A DNA stretch of 64,000 nucleotides from Eriocheir sinensis (GCF_024679095.1 NW_026110573.1:186001-250000), one strand, 5' to 3'; shown: positions 24,101-36,796, counted from the stretch's first letter. Numbers and translations: made by a program. The notes: generated from the letters alone by a model not told the origin.

Positions 24101-27100
24101 CTCGCACGGCATCCCCGCCACCGCCTCTTCCTTTCCCTCGCATGCCACCCCCGCCACCGCCTCCTACTTTCCCTCGCATGCCGCCACCGCCTCCTCCTTT
24201 CCCTCGCACGCCACCCCCGCCACCGCCTCCTCCTTTCCCTCGCACGCCAACCCCGCCACCGCCTCCTCCTTTCCCTCGCACGCCACCTCCTTTCCCCTCG
24301 CACGCCACCCCCCCTGCCTCCTCCTTTCCCTCACGCCATCCCCGCCACCGCCTCTTCCTTTCCCTCACCCCACCCCGCCACCACCTCTCCTCCCCTCCCC
24401 CGCCACCGCCTCCACCTCTCCTCCCTCCCTCCCACCCCGCCACCGCCTCCTTCTCTCCTCACCCCACCCCACCACCGCCTCCTTCTCCCTCCACACACCC
24501 CTCCCGCCACCGCCTCCTTCTCTCCTCTTCCCACCCCCGCCACCGCCTCCTTCTCTCACTCTCCACCCCCCACCACCGCCTCCTTCTCTCACTCGCACCC
24601 CTCCGCCACCGCCTCCTTCTCCTCACCCCACCCCCACCGCCTCCTTCTCTCCTCCCCACCCCGCCACCGCCTCCTTCTCTCCTCGCACCCTCCCCACCAC
24701 CTCCTTCTCTCCTCACCACCCCGCCACCACTCCTTCTCTCACTCTTTTCCCCACCACCTCCACCTCTCCTCACCCCTCCCCACCACCACCTCCTTCTCTC
24801 CTCACCCCACCCCGCCACCGCCTCCTTCTCTCCTCTTTCCCTCCCCCACCACCGCCTCCTTCTCTCACTCGCACCCCTCCCCCGCCACCGCCTCCATCTC
24901 TCCTCACCCCACCACCGCCTCCTTCTCTCACTCGCCCCACCCCGCCACCGCCTCCTTCTCTCACTCACCCCCACCACCACCTCCTTCTCTCCTCGCACCC
25001 CACCCCGCCACCGCCTCCTTCTCTCCTCACCCCACCCCGCCACCGCCTCCTTCTCTCCTCACCCCCCCACCTCCTCCTTCTCTCCTCTCCCCTCCCCGCC
25101 ACCCTCCTTCTCTCCTCACCCCTCCCCGCCACCTCCTTCTCCTCTCCCTCCTCGCACCGCCTCCCCCGCCACCGCCTCCACCTCTCCCTCGCACCCCTCC
25201 CCCACCACCGCCTCCACCTCCTTTCCCTCCACACCTCCCCGCCACCGCCTCCTTCTCTCCCTCCACCCACCCCCACCGCCTCCTTCTCTCCTCGCACCCT
25301 CCCCGCCACCGCCTCCTTCCTCTCCCTCCCACTCCACCCCTCCACCACCTCCTCCTCCCTCACCCCACCCCCACCACCTCCTCCTTTCCCTCCCCACCCC
25401 CACCACCTCCTCCTTTCCCTCCACCCCACCCCGCCACCTGCCTCCTCCTCTCACTCACACCCCACCCCCCACCACCACCTCTCTCCTTTCCCCTCACCCT
25501 CCCCCGCCACCCTCCTCCTCTCTCACTCCACCCCTCCCCACCACCGCCTCCTCCTCCCTTTCTCCACCCCACCCCACCACCGCCTCCTCCTTTCTCCTCG
25601 CACCCACCCCCCACCACCGCCTCCTTCCTCTCCTCACACCCTCCCCCACCGCCTCCTCCTCTCCCTCGCACCCCACCCCCGCCACCTCCTCCTCTCCTCT
25701 CACCCTCCCCGCCACCGCCTCCTTCTCCTCACCCATCCCCGCCACCGCCTCCCACCTTTCTCACGCCACCCCACCACCACCTCCTCCTTTCCTCCTCACC
25801 CCACCCCCACCGCCTCCTCCTTTCCTCGCACCCCCCCCGCCACCGCCTCCTCCTCTCCCTCACCCTCCACCTCCGCCACCGCCTCCTTCCTCCTCCCCTC
25901 GCACCCCACGCCACCGCCTCCTCCTTTCCCTCCACGCCACCCCACCACCTCCTCCTCTCCTCACGCCACCCGCCACCGCCTCCTCCTCTCCTCGCACGCC
26001 ACCGCCACCGCCTCCTCCTTTCCCTCGCACCCCATCCCCACCTCCTCCTCTCCCTCACGCCACCCCGCCACCGCCTCCTCCTTTCCCTCACGCCACCCCG
26101 CCACCTCCTCCTTTCCCTCGCACGCCACCCCACCACCGCCTCCTCCTCTCCTCACGCCACCCCCGCCACCGCCTCCTCTTCCCTCACTCACCCCACCACC
26201 GCCTCCTCCCACCTCTCTCCACCACCCCGCCACCGCCTCCTCCTCTCCCTCACGCCACCCCCACCGCCTCCTCCTCCTCTCTCCCTCGCCACCCCCCCCG
26301 CCTCCGCCTCTTCCTCTCCTCACTTTCCCCCCGCCACCGCCTCCTCCTTTCCTCACGCCACCCCGCCACCGCCTCCTCCTTTCCTCGCACGCCACCCCGC
26401 CACCGCCTCCTCCTTCTCTCCTCGCACGCCACCCCGCCACCGCCTCCTCCTTTCCCTCGCACGCCACCCCGCCACCGCCTCCTCCTTACCCTCGCACGCC
26501 CACCCCGCCACCGCCTCCTCCTTTCCCTCGCACATCCCCACCGCCTCCTTCTCCCTCGCACGCCACCCCGCCACCGCCTCCTCCTTTCCCTCGCACGCGA
26601 CCCACGCCACCTCCTCCTCCTTTCCCTCACGCCACCCCGCCACCGCCTCTTCCTTCCTCTCCTCGCACCCCCCCGCCACCGCCTCCTCCTTTCCCTCGCA
26701 CGCCACCCCCCGCCACCTCCTCCTATCTCTCGCACGCGACAACCGCCACCGCCTCCTCCTTTCCCTCGCACGCCACCCCCGCCACCGCCTCCTTTCCCTC
26801 GCCGCCACCCCCGCCTCCTCCTTCCCTCGCACCCCACCCCCGCCACCGCCTCCTTCCTTTCCCTCGCACGCCACCCCCGCCACCGCCTCCTCCTTTCCCT
26901 CGCACGCCACCTACGCCACCGCCTCTTCCTTTCCCTCGCACGCCACCCCCGCCACCTCCTCTTCCCTCCGCACCCCACCACCGCCTCCTCCTTTCCCTCC
27001 TCGCACGCCACCCCGCCACCGCCTCTTCCTTTCCCTCGCACGCCAGCACCCCCACCGCCTCTACCATTCCTCACGCACGCCACCCACCACCTCCTCCTTT

Positions 27101-29661
27101 CCCTCCCACGGCCCCCAGGCCAGCGCCTCCTCCTTTCCCTCGCACGCCACCCCCGCCACCGCCTCCTCCTTTCCCTCGCACGCCACCCCCGCCACCGCCT
27201 CTTCCTTTCCCTCGCACGCCACCCCCGCCACCGCCTCTTCCTTTCCCTCGCACGCCATCCCCGCCACCGCCTCTTCCTTTCCCTCGCACGCCATCCCCGC
27301 CACCGCCTCTTCCTTTCCCTCGCACGCCACACCCCTCACCGCCTCCACCGCCTCCTTCTCGCACGCCACCGCCACCGCCTCTTCCTTTCCTCCTCACCCC
27401 GCCACCGCCTCTCTTCCTCCTTTCCCTCCGCCCTCACCCCACCACCGCCTCTTCCTTTCCCTCGCACCACCCCGCCACCGCCTCTTACTTTCCCTCGCAC
27501 GCCACCCCGCCACCGCCTCTTCCTTTCCCTCGCCGCCACCCCGCCACCGCCTCTTCCTTTCCCTAGCACGCCACCCCCCCCACCGCCTCTTCCTTTCCTC
27601 GCACGCCACCCCGCCACCGCCTCTTCCGGTCCCTCGCACCCCACCCCCGCCTCTTCCTTTCCCTCGCACGCCACCCCGCCACCGCCTCCTCCTTTCCCTC
27701 GCACCCGCCACCGCCTCTTCCTTTCCCTCGCACCCCGCCACCGCCTCTTCCTTTCCCTCGCACGCCACCCGCCACCGCCTCTTCCTTTCCCTCACGCCAC
27801 CCCGCCACCGCCTCCTCCTTTCCTCGCACGCCACCCCCGCCACCGCCTCCTTCTCCTCGCCACCCCGCCACCGCCTCCTTCCCTCGCACGCCACCCGCCA
27901 CCGCCTCCTCCTTTCCCTTGCACGCCACCCCCGCCACCGCCTCCTTCTTTCCCTCGAACGACACCCAATCCACCGCCTCCTCCTTTCCCTCGAACGCCAT
28001 CCCCGCCACCGCCTCTTCCTATCCCTCGCACGCCACCCCCACCGCCTCCTCCTTTCCTCACGCCACCCCCGCCACCGCCTCCTTCTTTCCCTCGCACGCC
28101 ACCCGCCACCGCCTCTTCTCCCTCACGCCACCCCGCCACCGCCTCCTCCTTTCCCTCACGCCACCCCACCCCGCCACCTCCTCCTTCTCGCACGCACCCC
28201 CGCCACCGCCTCTTCCTTTCCCTCACGCCACCCCGCCACCGCCTCTTCCTTTCCCTCGCACCACCCCGCCACCGCCTCTTCCTTTCCCTCTCGCACCCCC
28301 ACCGCCACCTCCTCTTTCCCCTCCTTTGCCACCCCGCCACCGCCTCCTCCTTTCCCTCGCACCCCCACCCCACTCCTCCTCCTTTCCCTCGCCGCCACCC
28401 CACCGCCTCCTCCTTTCCCTCGCACCACCCCGCCACCGCCTCTTCCTTTCCCTTTCACGCCACCCCCGCCACCGCCTCCTCCTTCCCCTCGCACGCCACT
28501 ACCGCCACCGCCTCCTCCTTTCCCTCGCACGCCACCCCCGCCACCGCCTCCTCCTTTCCCTCGCACGCCAACTCCGCCACCGCCTCCTCCTTTCCCTCGC
28601 ACGCCACCCCAGCCACCGCCTCTTCCTCCTTTCCCTCGCACGCCACCCCGCCACCACCGCCTCCTTTCCCTCGCACGCCGACCCCGCCCCCGCCGCTGCC
28701 TTTCCCACGCACGCCACCCCCACCGCCTCCTTCCTCTCACGCCATCCACCCTCCTCCTCCTCCTTTCCACCCCCGCCACCGCCCCTTCCTTTCCCTCGCA
28801 CGCCACCCATCCTCCGCCTCCTCCTTCCACTCGAACGCCACCCCACCACCGCCTCTTCCATCCCCGCCACCGCCTCCTCCTTTCCCTCGCACGCCATCCC
28901 GCCACCGCCTCTTCTTTCCCTCACGCCATCCCCACCACCTCTTCCTTTCCCTCGCACGCCACCCCGCCACCGCCTCTTCCTTTCCCTCGCACTCCAACCC
29001 CGCCACCGCCTCCTCATTTCCCTCGCACGCCACCCCCGCCACCGCCTCTTCCTTTCCCTCGCACGCCATCCCCGCCACCGCCTCCTCCTTTCCCTCGCAC
29101 GCCACCCCCCCCACCGCCTCCTCCTCTCCATCGCACGCCATCCCCGCCACCGCCTCCTCCTGTCCCTCGCCACCCCGCCACCGCCTCTTCCTTTCCATCG
29201 CACGCCATCCCCACCGCCTCCTCCTTTCCCTCCTTCCCTCGCCACCCCCGCCACCGCCTCCTTCCTTTCCCTCGCCATCCCCCCACCGCCTCCTCCTTTC
29301 CCTCGCACGCCACCCGCCACCGCCTCCTCCTTTCCCTCGCACGCCACCCGCCACCGCCTCCTCCTTTCCCTCGCACACCCCACCACCCCTCCTGTCCTCG
29401 CACGCCATCCCCGCCTCCTCCTGTCCCTCGCACCACCATCCCACCGCCTCCTCCTGTCCCTCAGCATCGCCACCCCGCCACCGCCTCCTCCTGTCCCTCA
29501 CGCCATCCCACCACCGCCACTGCCTCTCAGCATCCCACCCTGAACACTGTCCCTCACCCCACCACCGCCTCTAATCCTCAGCACGCCACCCCGCCACCGC
29601 ATCCACCTGTCCCTCACGCCACCCCGCCACCGCCTCCTACTGTCCCTCAGCATCCACCCCG
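15115..29661 (+). repeat. 36-bp C-rich satellite (sat2), about 14.5 kb
   Basis: Unit: CGCACGCCACCCCCGCCACC followed by GCCTCCTCCTTTCCCT, 36 bases. Roughly 400 copies, one orientation. TGTCCC replaces TTTCCC at 15.1-19.6 kb and again after 29.38 kb. Blocks with a shortened TTCTCTC-type monomer of about 30-32 bases alternate with homogeneous 36-base blocks (for example 22.03-22.78, 23.8-24.3 and 27.1-27.35 kb). The C strand has almost no stop codons and the period is a multiple of three, so very long frames (up to 2,863 residues, 21077-29668) appear in all registers. Each unit has several CpG sites and the complement carries repeated G-runs. Confidence 0.95.
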
Positions 29662-31756
29662 CCACTAAGCCAGGGTCAGCATCCCACCCTGAACACTAAT
29701 CCAGGTCAGCATCCCACCCTGAACACTAATCCAGGGTCAGCATCCCACCCTGAACACCTCCTCAGCAGCATCCCACACCTGAACACTAATCCAGGGTCAG
29801 CATCCACCCTGAACACTAATCCAGGGTCAGCATCCACCCTGAACACTAATCCATAGTCAGCATCCCACCCTGAACACTAATCCAGGGTCAGCATCCCACC
29901 CTGAACACGAAGCCAGGGTCAGCCTCCCACCCTGAACACTAATCCAGGGTCAGCATCCCACCCTGAACACTAATCGAGGGTCAGCATCCCACCCTGAACA
30001 CTAATCCCAGGGTCAGCATCCCACCCTGAACACTAAGCCAGGGTCAGCATCCACCCTGAACACTAAGCCAGGGTCAGCATCCCACCCTGAACACTAATCC
30101 AGGGTCAGCATCCCACCCTGAACACTAAGCCAGGGTCAGCATCCCACCCTGAACGCTAAGCAGGGTCAGCATCCCACCCTGAACACTAAGCCAGGGTCAG
30201 CATCCCACCCTGAACACTAAGCCAGGGTCAGCATCCCACCCTGAACACTAAGCCAGGGTCAGCATCCCACCCTGAACACTAATCCAGGGTCAGCATCCCA
30301 CCCTGAACACTAAGCCAGGGTCAGCATCCCACCCTGAACACTAAGCCAGGGTCAGCATCCCACCCTGAACACTAATCCAGGGTCAGCATCCAACCCTGAA
30401 CACTAATCCAGGGTCAGCATCCCACCCTGAACACTAATCCAGGGTCAGCATTCCACCCTGAACACTAAGCCAGGGTCAGCATCCCACCCTGAACACTAAG
30501 CCAGGGTCAGCATCCACCCTGAACACTAAGCCAGGGTCAGCATCCCCACCTGAACACTAAGCCAGGGTCAGCATCCACCCTGAACACTAAGCCAGGGTCA
30601 GCATCCCACCCTGAACACTAAGCCAGGGTCAGCATCCCACCCTGAACACTAAGCCAGGGTCAGCATCCCACCCTGAACACTAAGCAGGGTCAGCATCCCA
30701 CCCTGAACACTAAGCCAGGGTCAGCATCCCACCCTGAACACTAATCCAGGGTCAGCATCCACCCTGAACACTAAGCCAGGGTCAGCATCCCACCCTGAAC
30801 ACTAAGCCAGGGTCAGCATCCCACCCTGAACACTAAGCCAGGGTCAGCATCCCACCCTGAACACTAAGCCAGGGTCAGCATCCCACCCTGAACACTAATC
30901 CAGGGTCAGCATCCCACCCTGAACACTAAGCCAGGGTCAGCATCGCACCCTGAACGCTAAGCCAGGGTCAGCATCCCACCCTGAACACTAATCCAGGGTC
31001 AGCATCCCACCCTGAACACTTAGCCAGGGTCAGCATCCCACCCTGAACACTAAGCCAGGGTCAGCATCCCACCCTGAACACTAATCCAGGGTCAGCATCC
31101 CACCCTGAACACTTAGGCAAGGTCAGCATCCCACCCTGAACACTAAGCCAGGGTCCGAATCCCCACCTGAACACTAAGCCAGGGTCAGCATCCCACCCTG
31201 AACACTAAGCCAGGGTCAGCATCCCACCCTGAACACTAATCCAGGGTCAGCATCCCACCCTGAACACTAATCCAGGGTCAGCATCTCACCCTGAACACTA
31301 AGCCAGGGTCAGCATCCCACCCTGAACACTAATCCAGGGTCAGCATCCCACCCTGAACACTAAGCCAGGGTCAGCATCCCACCCTGAACACTAATCCAGG
31401 GTCAGCATCCCACCCTGAACACTTATCCAGGGTCAGCATCCCACCCTGAACACTAAGCCAGGGTCAGCATCCCACCCTGAACACTAAGCCAGGGTCAGCA
31501 TCCCACCCTGAACACTAATCCAGGGTCAGCATCTCACCCTGAACACTTATCCAGGGTCAGCATCCCACCCTGAACACTAATCCAGGGTCAGCATCTCACC
31601 CTGAACACTAAGCCAGGGTCAGCATCTCACCCTGAACACTAAGCCAGGGTCAGCATCTCACCCTGAACACTAAGCCAGGGTCAGTATTTCACCCTGAACA
31701 CTAAGCCAGGGTCAGTATTTCACCCTGAACACTAAGCCAGCGTCAGCATCCCACCC
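29662..31756 (+). repeat. 31-bp satellite (sat3), about 67 copies
   Basis: Monomer CCAGGGTCAGCATCCCACCC followed by TGAACACTAAG, 31 bases, head to tail and highly uniform. Two main variants, AAGCC and AATCC at the joint, are interspersed without strict alternation. Each monomer has a short inverted repeat CAGGGT/ACCCTG with a 9-base loop. Near the 3' end, TCTCACC and then TATTTCACC variants accumulate. Confidence 0.95.
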
Positions 31757-32500
31757 AGGCAACTATTTTTCTTCCTTTCTTTCTTCCGTTCATCTCATTC
31801 CGTCCATCTGTATATTTTTTTCTGAATCTACATATGCTTTGTTGCCTTCTTTGTTTACTTCCTCCCTTTCTCCCATTCTTTATATTTTTCTTCCTTTCTT
31901 TCTTCATTTTTTCCATCCTTCCCTCCATTCTTCCCTCTCTCCTATAATTTTTTTCTTTATAATAATATTCTTTTCTTTCTTCTTTCTCTTACACTTCAGT
32001 TCGTCCCTTTATTCCTGTCTTTCTGTGTTCCTTCGTCTGTCCATCTAAGCCAGGCTGAAGCCAAAGATAATCAAGCCGCTGCCGGTTTTCTTTTTTCTCT
32101 TAGTTGTAGTTTTCCTCAGTTTCGTTTTTTTTTTTGGTGTTGATTTGATTTTTGGTTAATTTTTTTTCTTTTTTTTTACTTTTCTTTCTTGGTTTTGAGT
32201 TCATACGTTTCGTTACATTTTGGCATTATATGTTTTTAGTTTTCTATTTTTTGACTGATCAGGAGTTGACCTTTTTAGATTTGTTAGGTCTTTTTTTTTT
32301 ACTACTGCTTGAGTTGATTTCTTTGTTGCTTTTTTTCTTTTTCTTTTTTATGGCTTCTTTATTTTGATGTCTTGTTGGTGACAACTATTTCGTTATAGTA
32401 TGGAAAGTTAACTATTTTTTTTTTTTTTTGTCGGGGGGGATTTTGTCCTTTTTAGGTTACGTCGTGAGGAGATTTTTTGTCGCAAATGGTCAGGGCAGCG
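31757..32500. other. T-rich spacer, no gene seen
   Basis: Mostly T and CT tracts. The start of the next minisatellite follows at 32501. Short frames here are low-complexity F/L/S-rich and unsupported. Confidence 0.6.
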
Positions 32501-32902
32501 TTCAGAGTGTCCAGGGAGTGTCAGGGGCCTTGTTGCGTGGGTCGTCATCAGCGTGTCCGTCCATTGTTCAGAGTGTCCAGGGAGTGTCAGGGGCCTTGTT
32601 GCGTGGGTCGTCATCAGCGTGTCCGTCCATTGTTCAGAGAGTGTCCAGGGAGTGTCAGGGGCCTTGTTGCGTGGGTCGTCATCAGAGTGTCCGTCCATTG
32701 TTCAGAGAGTGTCCAGGGAGTGTCAGGGGCCTTGTTGCGTGGGTCGTCATCAGAGTGTCCGTCCATTGTTCAGAGAGTGTCCAGGGAGTGTCAGGGGCCT
32801 TGTTGCGTGGGTCGTCATCAGAGTGTCCGTCCATTGTTCAGAGAGTGTCCAGGGAGTGTCAGGGGGCCTTGTTGCGTGGGTCGTCATCAGAGTGTCATTC
32901 CA
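32501..32902 (+). repeat. 66-68-bp minisatellite, 6 copies
   Basis: Unit contains GTGTCCAGGGAGTGTCAGGG, GCCTTGTTGCGTGGGTCGTC and ATCAGAGTGTCCGTCCATTG. Copies begin near 32501, 32567 and 32632 and then every 68 bases. Copies 1-2 have AGCGTGTCC, later copies AGAGTGTCC with an extra GA. Confidence 0.92.
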
Positions 32903-34053
32903 TGTTGTGTTTCCAAGACTTTTTTATTTTCGTATTCTTTTTCTGTAATATCGTTTCTTCGGTATTTAATTTTCCGTTTCCTGGCGTTGTGCAGGCTAGC
33001 TGTATCGCCTTATCTTGGTGCTGCATGCTGCTCAGGATGAGTCTCCCTCACCCAGAGGTCAGCAACCCTACCCAACACACAACACCTAAGGCCTTAATGC
33101 TAGATATTTTTCCCTTTTCTTGATGTTGTGTTTCTATCACTTTGTTTTTATCGTGATGTTTTTTGTTTTTTTGTTATATCCATTCTTCGGTGTTATTATT
33201 ATTATTTTTTTTCGTTCCCTGGTGTTGTGCAGGCTAGCTGTATCGCCTTGTCTTGGTGCTGTATGCTGCTCAGGATGAGTCTCCCTCACCCCAGAGGAGT
33301 CAGCAACCCTACCCAACACACAACACCAAAGGCCTTAATGCTTGCCTCAATGAGTTGTTTCACTTTCATGATGTTGTGTTTCTATCACTTCTTTATTCTC
33401 GTGTTCCTTTTCAGTAATATCCATTCTTCGGTGTTCTTTATCATTATTTTTCGTTTCCTGGTGTTGTGTTGGCTAGCTATATTGCCTCTTCTTGGTGCTG
33501 TATGCTGCTCAGGATGAGTCTCCCTCACCCCAGAGGAGTCAGCAACCCTACCCAACACACAACACCAAAGGCCTTAATGTTTGCCCCAATGATTGGTTTT
33601 CACTTTCATGATGTTTTTCTACAAGTTCTTTATTATCGTGTTCCTTTTTCAGTAATATCCATTCTTCGATGATATTTTTATTTATTTTACGTTTCCTGAT
33701 GTTGTGCAGGCTAGCTGTATCGCCCTATCTTGGTGCTGTATGCTGCTCAGGATGAGTCTCCCTCACCCCAGAGAAGTCAGCAACCCTACCCAACACACAG
33801 CACCAAAGGACTTACTCTGCTAGATTTTTTTCCTTTTCTTGATTTTGCGTTTCTATCACTTCTTTATTTTTTGTGTTCTTTATATTGTAATCTTAATTCT
33901 TCGGTGTTATTTTCTTTATTTTCCGTTTCCTTGTGTTGGGTAGCTGTATCGCCTTATCTTGGTGCTGTATGCTGCTCAGGATGAGTCTCCTTCACCCCAG
34001 AGGAGTCAGCAACCCTACCCAACACACAACACCTAAGGCCTTAATGCTAGATG
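32903..34053 (+). repeat. 238-bp tandem repeat, 5 copies
   Basis: The phrase CTGTATGCTGCTCAGGATGA recurs at 33021, 33259, 33498, 33736 and 33964. Each unit has a T-rich part and a conserved part with GAGTCTCCCTCACCCCAGAG and CAGCAACCCTACCCAACACA. The array is flanked on both sides by the 66-bp minisatellite. Confidence 0.92.
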
Positions 34054-34145
34054 CGTGGGTCGTCATCAGAGTGTCCATCCATTGTTCAGAGAGTGTCCAG
34101 GGAGTGTCAGGGTGCCTTGTTGCCTGGGTCGTCATCAGAGTGTCC
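34054..34145 (+). repeat. 66-bp minisatellite, resumed copies
   Basis: GCGTGGGTCGTCATCAGAGT and GTGTCCAGGGAGTGTCAGGG reappear directly after the last 238-bp unit, so the 238-bp array is embedded in the 66-bp family. Confidence 0.88.
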
Positions 34146-34944
34146 GTGCCTTCGTGCGTGCTTGCTTGCGTGCGTGCGTGCTTACGTACTTGCGTGAGTT
34201 CGTGCGTTTTTTCGTGCGTGGCTGCGTGCTTGCTTGTGTGAGTGTGTGCGTGCGTGCCTGCCTGCATGCTTGCGTGGGTGCGTGCGTCTGTACGTGAGTG
34301 TGTGTGCTTGCGTGCGTGTGCATGCGTGGGTACGTGATTGTGTGCGTGCTTGCGTGTGTGAGTGCTTGTGTGCTGCGTGCGTTGGGCGGTCAGTGCCTGC
34401 GAGCGTGTGTTCGTCCGTTCCTTCGTGGGTATGTATACTCGTGTTCGTGCGTGCGAGCGTGTGTTCGTCCGTTCCTTCGTGCGTGTGTATGCTCGTGTTC
34501 GTGCGTGCGAGCGTGTGTTCATCTGTTCCTTCGTGCGTGTGTGTACTCGTGTTCCTGCGTGCGAGCGTGCGCTGGGGATGGGTGCGTGCGAGCGTGTGTT
34601 CGTCCGTTCCTTCGTGCGTGTGTACTCGTATTCGTGCGTGCGAGCGTGTGTTCATCCGTTCCTTCGTGCGTGTGTATTCGTGTTCGTGCGTGCGAGCGTG
34701 CGTTGGGGATGGGTGTGTGCGAGCGTGTGTTCGTCCGTTCGTTCTTGCGTGTGTTCTTGCGTTCGTGCGTGCGAGCGTGGGTGGGGGGTGAGTGCGTGCT
34801 TGTGCGTCCGATCGTTCGTGCGTGTGTGCTTGCGTATGTGCGTGCGTGCGTGCGTTGGGGGGTGAGTGCGAGCGAACGTGCGTTGGGGAGTGAGTTCGTG
34901 CTGGCGTGCGTTGCGGGGTGAGTGCGTGCGTGCTGCGTGAGCTA
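34146..34944 (+). repeat. GTGC/GTGT-rich tract with 54-bp repeats
   Basis: Alternating purine-pyrimidine sequence built on TGCG and TGTG. A 54-base unit carrying GAGCGTGTGTTCGTCCGTTC starts at 34401, 34455, 34509 and 34563 and then recurs less regularly. Confidence 0.88.
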
Positions 34945-35144
34945 GGCGAATAACACGCGAGAACTTTTCCTGTCGCAGCAGGAGCAGACCGACATCAGCT
35001 TCGGCAGCGGCCCCGGGAGTTGCTTCAACTCCCTCTGGGAGGCCTTCCTCTCCTCTTTTTGTTCCTTATTGGAGGGAAGCCTCCCTATCCTGTCACGGCA
35101 GAGCGTTAGTCCATTAGTCCTCTGCCTCATTATCCTCTGTGTGT

Positions 35145-35176
<32 letters not shown>

Positions 35177-35380
35177 CTAAGGTTCTGAGGCTCGCCTGGC
35201 CTCGGGGATCAGCCACGCTATTTTGATTTCTTGAGATGGAGTCACCCTTCTCCTTTTTCTTACCCTGTATAGGGTCGAGATTTACCACATCACCTCGGTT
35301 TGCGATATGCCGTTTTAGGGAGCACAGAGTTGACATTGCATAGGGCTTAATCTAGAGCTAGTTGCACCTTTTGTAGTGAA
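34945..35380. other. Mostly non-repetitive stretch with a short (GT)n
   Basis: Apart from (GT)n at 35138-35176 this is of mixed composition. A TTTTCCTGTCGCAG motif at about 34964-34977 could be a splice acceptor but no donor or recognisable coding sequence follows. Function unknown. Confidence 0.4.
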
Positions 35381-35383
35381 GAT

Positions 35384-35510
35384 CGCTACGGGAGCTGATT
35401 GGCTGGATGGAGGGAGGGAGATGTTAGCTACGGGAGCTGATTGGCTTATGGAGGGAGGGTGTGCTTAGCTACGGGATCTGATTGGCTGGATGGAAGGTCT
35501 TATTTATAAA
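35384..35510 (+). promoter_or_regulatory. Possible promoter: three inverted CCAAT boxes and a TATA-like element
   Basis: GCTACGGGAKCTGATTGGCT occurs three times, placing ATTGG (complement of CCAAT) at 35398, 35440 and 35481. TATTTATAA lies at 35501-35509, 16 bases after the last box. Such spacing is seen in animal promoters with NF-Y sites. The three copies are also a 41-42-bp tandem repeat, so the arrangement may be accidental. A 29-codon ORF starts at ATG 35619; no known protein. Confidence 0.35.
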
Positions 35511-35511
35511 G

Positions 35512-35690
35512 TAATCTTCGCCTCGGCTCGCCTGTTTGAAAAGCCTCTCGTTGAAGTTGCCGGGGTATTCACGGACTGTTTTGTGATCGTAGTGGTGGCT
35601 GTACACGCCTTCAGCGTCATGAATGGTAAAGTCACCCGTGACAACTTGGCCAAGCTTCTCCGCGGCCTTGGGAATAGTCGTAAAGGCAGC
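35512..35690 (-). other. Unrecognised protein-like open frame
   Basis: On the minus strand a stop-free frame of about 60 codons reads with ordinary protein composition, including KAAEKLGQVVTGDF, HHYDHKTVREYPGNF and ERLFKQASRGEDYF. There is no in-frame ATG and a stop lies just upstream at about 35693-35695, so it would need to be an exon or a fragment. I do not recognise the family. It overlaps the plus-strand short ORF; at most one of them is likely to be real. Confidence 0.25.
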
Positions 35691-35829
35691 TCGATACGTT
35701 TAAAATAACGGCCCTGTGGCGTAAGAAGTGAGCATTTTTCCCTTCAATGATTGTTTACTCCCACCATCTTTGGTATTGTGCGAAATATATGAATTAGAAT
35801 AATAACACTGGTATTTGTCCCGAGGTTAC

Positions 35830-36796
<967 letters not shown>

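Noticed and set aside
34964..35140. Exon beginning after TTTTCCTGTCGCAG
   Set aside because: The acceptor is only fair, no donor is seen before the (GT)n, and the translation has no recognised similarity.
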